A DNA stretch of 6,546 bases from Candidatus Falkowbacteria bacterium UBA917 (GTDB lineage: Bacteria; Patescibacteriota; Patescibacteriia; Patescibacteriales; Patescibacteriaceae), in NCBI GenBank assembly GCA_002293855.1, contig DBEB01000051.1, positions 1-6,546 of the forward strand, read 5' to 3'. The stretch's first letter is position 1; every line of letters begins with the position of its first letter. The notes under the pieces are model-generated. The model was not told the DNA's origin, did no database searches, and saw only the letters and a program-made list of their open reading frames with translations. Positions 3,660 to 6,546 of the stretch are shown here, in pieces. A program made the translations under genes and the position numbers.

Positions 3660-6419
3660 TTACTGACAAGACTCACATTGTAACCTTTCCATGGGGTCGA
3701 TAGGACAGGCTTTTTTGAGTTCGGTATTACTAGCGGTAGTGGTATTTGCGGTGACATTAGCAACGGGGCTGACTGGAGTAGCGAGTCGTGCGGCGCCGAA
3801 GCCGACTTTGCCGATGGAGCTTGATTTATTAACTTTGACTGTGCTCTGCTCGGCTTGGTGGCGCGGTTTCATGTGGAGGTAGTAAGTGGTTTTGAGTCCA
3901 GAGCGCCAAGCTTGTTGATAGATGCCCATAACTTCGTCGGTGTCTCTAGTTTCGAGATACATATTGCGACTGATAGCTTGGTCGACCCATTTTTGGGCTC
4001 GAGCGGCCACTTCGATGAAGGCCTGAGGGGCAGTGGAGAAGGAGTCTTTGTAAATGTGCTTGAGTTTGTCGGGTACGATGTCAATTTTTTCTAAGGAGCC
4101 GTAGTTTTCGAGGAGTTGGTCTTTGACTTTGTCCCAGAGTCCGAGAGCTTTGAGGTCGGCGACTAGATTGGTATTGATCTCCATGTATTTGCCACTGAGA
4201 GTGTTGCGAGAAAACATTTGAGCAAAGCGAGGATCGATACCTGGTGAAGTGCCAGCAACTAAGCCGATATTGGCAGTCGGAGCGATGGCCATCAGCGTAG
4301 AATTACGCATGCCTTTTTTGACCTTGAGACGGAGGGCTGCCCAGTCTAGTTTGCTAGTTTGGTTGACGCTGAGCTCGATACTGCGATCTTGTTCTAGACG
4401 TTTGATAGTATCAAGCGGAACGAGTCCTTGTGACCATAGAGAGCCTGGGAAGTTGTCATAAGAACCACGTTCGACGGCGAGGTCGGCACTTTCATCAATA
4501 GCATGGTAGCTAATGAACTCCATGATTTGATCAACTAACTCATAGCACTCGTTACTTTCATAGGCAAGTCCGAGTCTTTCGAGAGTGTCAGCAAGTCCCA
4601 TGATGCCAAGGCCAACAGCACGGTTGTGGCTATCAAAGTTAAGAGCTTCGGGAATTGGTGGTTGGTTAATATCAACCAAGTTATCTAATTGGCGAATGGC
4701 GAGACGAGTGGATTGTTTGAGTTCGTCCCAGTTGATTTGATTGTTTTGGTCGAGATGGCGAGTGAGGTTGATAGAGGTTAGGTTGCAGACGCTGACATTG
4801 TCTCGGTTTTGGGGGAGAGTGATCTCGGTGCAGAGATTAGAGCAGTGAATGGTGCCGGTATTGGAGTTAAGAGCGCGCACATTGATAGCGTCTTTCCAAG
4901 TGAGCCAAGGATGAGAAGTGGCTTGGAGATTGACGATGATGCTACGTAACTGTTCTTTGGCTTTGATTTTTTTGAAAGTTTGCAAGTTTCCTGCTTCAGC
5001 CTCGGTGATGTAGTGATGATAGCGTTTGCTAAACTCGGCGCCGTAGAGCTCGATGAGATCGGCAGTTTCTTTGGGGTCAAAAAGGTACCACCAGTCGTCA
5101 GCGGCGACGCGCTTCATGAATTCATCGCTGATATAGACAGCGGTATTGGCAGTACGAGTGCGGCGATATTCGTCACCGGAGTTTTGTTTGAGGTCAAGGA
5201 ATTCGTCAAAGTTAATGTGCCAGTTCTCCATGTAGAAGCACAGTGCGCCCATTTTTTTGCCGGCCCGGGAAATAGCGCGGATAGTGGAGTCAATGATGTG
5301 CAAAAAAGGAATTGGGCCAGAAGAAAAAGTATTATTGGTGTTGATAGAAGAGCCGTTAGCGCGGAGCTTGGTGACTGACAAGCCGATACCGCCAGTGGCC
5401 TTGGAAAGTTTCATGACGTCGCTGACAGTCTTGCCGATGTGCTCGATGGAATCTTCCATATCCATGAGGAAGCAGTTGGAGAGGCGGGGGGTTGTCGTGC
5501 CGGAATTGATGTTGGTGGAGCCACCTGGAATGTATTTGAGTTCGCTCATTTTATGGTAGAAATCAATAGCGACGCTGGTAGGATTACTTTCATTGAGAGC
5601 GAGGCCCATGGCAATACGCATCCAAGAATACTGAGGAGTTTCGATGAGATTTTGATCTTGGCGTTTGCTCAGGTAGCGGCGAGACATGGTGCTAATGCCG
5701 GTATAATTCATGAGCTCGTCACGACTAGGATCAATGACTTTGCTCAAAGCTTGGAGATCAAACTTATCGACTAGACGAGGATCAAGTATTTTGAGCTTGA
5801 CGCCAGTTTTGATAAAGTTCTCAAAATGATCGCAATGTAGTTTGCGTAATTTGTTATCGGACTGTTGGTCGCTGCTGTCTAAGGTTGCTTCTAGGGTTAC
5901 AAAATCAAACTTGTCAGCTAGTCGAGGGTCGAGGATGCCGGAGCTAATGCCGTTTTTGATGAAGTTAGCAAAATTTTTGAGCTGAGATTTTTTGCTAGTT
6001 AAATCTTCGCCACTAGGGTCAGGGGTGAGACTGCGAGCGAGTTCTGGGGCGAGGATCTGTAAGTCGATGGCTTGGTTAATGAAAGTGCTGAGATTTTTGA
6101 GCTGAGATTTTTTGAGTTCGCTGTCATCGCCGTAGTCACCGAGGACTTGTTTGTAAATAGTTTTGAGTAAGAGGCGCTTGGCTATGATGTCAAAATCAGG
6201 ATCGTCTTTGATGTTTTGAGCGGCAGCGTTGATAGCGGCTTGATCGAGTTCGCGAGTAGTGATGCCATCGTAGAGAGTAAGATGAGTTTCGGAGGCGACT
6301 TGAGTGGTTTTGGCATTGGCATCTGGAAGTCCTGCGCAGGCGCGGGCGATGGCTTGGTTGATGCGATCAGCGTTGAAAGGCTCCCTAGTACCGTCGATTT
6401 TGGTGACTGTTAGGCTCAT
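3660..6419 (-). CDS. nrdA: Class I ribonucleotide reductase large (catalytic) subunit
   Basis: NrdA binds ribonucleoside diphosphates and, using the oxidant from NrdB, reduces the 2'-OH to make deoxynucleotides in the cytoplasm. The 919-residue protein starts with one ATP cone (about 1-92, the overall activity site). An unusual triplicated helical segment (101-240) follows, then the ten-stranded barrel. C316 (SNCFL) and C545 (VCNLTS) are the redox pair; N528, C530 and E532 in NLCTE match the E. coli active-site N437, thiyl C439 and E441. Y846-Y847 match the radical-relay tyrosines 730/731. The tail ends CESCQ, with C915 and C918 as the shuttle cysteines reduced by thioredoxin or glutaredoxin, and an extra C905. 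Typical NrdA proteins are about 750-850 residues, so the repeat accounts for much of the excess. nrdB follows after 119 bp with no clear terminator, which suggests an operon. Two NrdR-like boxes lie upstream. Confidence 0.97.
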   Translation of the reverse strand: MSLTVTKIDGTREPFNADRINQAIARACAGLPDANAKTTQVASETHLTLYDGITTRELDQAAINAAAQNIKDDPDFDIIAKRLLLKTIYKQVLGDYGDDSELKKSQLKNLSTFINQAIDLQILAPELARSLTPDPSGEDLTSKKSQLKNFANFIKNGISSGILDPRLADKFDFVTLEATLDSSDQQSDNKLRKLHCDHFENFIKTGVKLKILDPRLVDKFDLQALSKVIDPSRDELMNYTGISTMSRRYLSKRQDQNLIETPQYSWMRIAMGLALNESNPTSVAIDFYHKMSELKYIPGGSTNINSGTTTPRLSNCFLMDMEDSIEHIGKTVSDVMKLSKATGGIGLSVTKLRANGSSINTNNTFSSGPIPFLHIIDSTIRAISRAGKKMGALCFYMENWHINFDEFLDLKQNSGDEYRRTRTANTAVYISDEFMKRVAADDWWYLFDPKETADLIELYGAEFSKRYHHYITEAEAGNLQTFKKIKAKEQLRSIIVNLQATSHPWLTWKDAINVRALNSNTGTIHCSNLCTEITLPQNRDNVSVCNLTSINLTRHLDQNNQINWDELKQSTRLAIRQLDNLVDINQPPIPEALNFDSHNRAVGLGIMGLADTLERLGLAYESNECYELVDQIMEFISYHAIDESADLAVERGSYDNFPGSLWSQGLVPLDTIKRLEQDRSIELSVNQTSKLDWAALRLKVKKGMRNSTLMAIAPTANIGLVAGTSPGIDPRFAQMFSRNTLSGKYMEINTNLVADLKALGLWDKVKDQLLENYGSLEKIDIVPDKLKHIYKDSFSTAPQAFIEVAARAQKWVDQAISRNMYLETRDTDEVMGIYQQAWRSGLKTTYYLHMKPRHQAEQSTVKVNKSSSIGKVGFGAARLATPVSPVANVTANTTTASNTELKKACPIDPMERLQCESCQ
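5700..6119 (-). repeat. Three tandem copies of a helical segment inside NrdA
   Basis: Residues 101-140, about 141-189 and about 190-240 share the pattern F-x-x-F/L-I-x-x-(G/A)-(I/V)-x-x-x-I-L-(D/A)-P-(R/E)-L. Copies 1 and 2 share KKSQLKN and are offset by exactly 40 codons. Copies 2 and 3 share ILDPRL and DKFD, offset by 49 codons. Copy 3 runs into the usual RD...Y.G.....RYL region and is the canonical one. DNA similarity also persists: 22 identical bases at 5973-5994 and 6093-6114, and 22 of 27 identical at 5904-5930 and 5757-5783. This supports duplication within the gene. Confidence 0.8.
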
Positions 6420-6457
6420 AAAACTGTTAATAATAAATAAAAAATCAAAATTGGCTA

Positions 6458-6473
6458 ATACTACATATAGTAT
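6458..6473. promoter_or_regulatory. NrdR-box-like site 1 upstream of nrdA
   Basis: ATACTACATATAGTAT matches 13 of 16 positions of the known NrdR consensus acaCwAtATaTwGtgt, including nine of the ten core positions. NrdR is the ATP-cone repressor of ribonucleotide reductase genes and binds paired boxes. This site lies 39 bp before the nrdA ATG, probably within the leader. Confidence 0.65.
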
Positions 6474-6486
6474 GTTAGTAGTTTTT

Positions 6487-6492
6487 ATTATA
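6487..6492 (-). promoter_or_regulatory. Putative -10 element of the nrdA-nrdB operon
   Basis: A perfect TATAAT on the minus strand lies 67 bp before the nrdA ATG and overlaps NrdR-like site 2. The -35 region (about 6510-6515, TAGGCC) is poor, so the promoter may depend on an activator or on extended contacts. Transcription would begin near 6480, between the two NrdR-like boxes. No Shine-Dalgarno motif precedes the nrdA ATG. Confidence 0.45.
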
Positions 6493-6505
6493 CTACATCT
6501 GGTGT
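6490..6505. promoter_or_regulatory. NrdR-box-like site 2 upstream of nrdA
   Basis: ATACTACATCTGGTGT matches 12 of 16 positions of the NrdR consensus and repeats the ATACTACAT half of site 1. The two sites start exactly 32 bp apart, about three helical turns, which is the known arrangement of paired NrdR boxes. It overlaps the TATAAT at 6487-6492, so binding would block RNA polymerase. Confidence 0.6.
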
Positions 6506-6546
6506 TTTAGGCCTAGCTTGATTTTGCTAAGTTTTTGAATTAGACT

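Noticed and set aside
507..6419. Alternative genetic code (UGA read as Gly or Trp, as in some small-genome lineages)
   Set aside because: All five genes read through with the standard code and no in-frame TGA interrupts them. Five TAA/TAG stops are too few to infer reassignment.
6489..6494. Possible + strand -10 (TATACT) for a gene beyond the right edge
   Set aside because: There is no matching -35, and no start codon with a supported gene lies in the remaining bases.
2677..6510. Many + and - frames of 60-140 aa opposite or within nrdB and nrdA
   Set aside because: They are shadows of two well-supported genes. The strand composition makes stops rare in these frames, and none shows a domain.

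Overview
This window carries five protein genes. From left to right they are a small cysteine-rich two-helix membrane protein (+), a membrane-anchored staphylococcal-nuclease-family enzyme (-), glycerol-3-phosphate dehydrogenase gpsA (+), and a ribonucleotide reductase operon read leftward, nrdA then nrdB (-). The standard genetic code reads every gene through. The compact layout, AT-rich spacers, absence of Shine-Dalgarno motifs and style of the proteins suggest a small-genome bacterium, possibly of the Candidate Phyla Radiation (Patescibacteria). That placement is inference; the window has no rRNA or other marker to prove it.

Layout. Positions 1-240 are AT-rich, with a good promoter (TTGCCC, 17 bp, TATAAT) for the 71-aa membrane protein at 241-456. 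A hairpin terminator (478-506) separates it from the convergent nuclease gene (507-1154). The nuclease and gpsA (1182-2174) diverge from a 27-bp gap in which two opposed -10 elements overlap almost completely. Positions 2175-2541 hold no gene but are full of inverted repeats. The largest is a 119-nt imperfect hairpin with about 34 paired positions (2348-2466), and the gap ends in a two-way terminator (2498-2528). nrdB (2542-3540) follows, then a five-copy 7-bp tandem repeat just ahead of its start, then nrdA (3660-6419). Upstream of nrdA are two NrdR-box-like sites spaced exactly 32 bp, one overlapping a TATAAT -10 element.

How the genes work together. NrdA and NrdB are the large and radical-generating subunits of one class I ribonucleotide reductase, which makes deoxynucleotides for DNA synthesis. 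NrdB has Phe at the radical-Tyr position and Glu at the first metal-ligand position, with ligand spacing matching the Chlamydia trachomatis R2c protein, so it looks like a class Ic (tyrosyl-radical-free, Mn/Fe-type) enzyme. NrdA is long (919 aa) because a helical segment after its ATP cone occurs three times in tandem. GpsA makes sn-glycerol 3-phosphate for phospholipids, and the nuclease probably degrades nucleic acid at the cell surface. No functional link between these two and the reductase is evident.

The points most worth a second look are the class Ic signature, the triplicated NrdA segment, the tandem NrdR sites and the structured 2212-2466 spacer.
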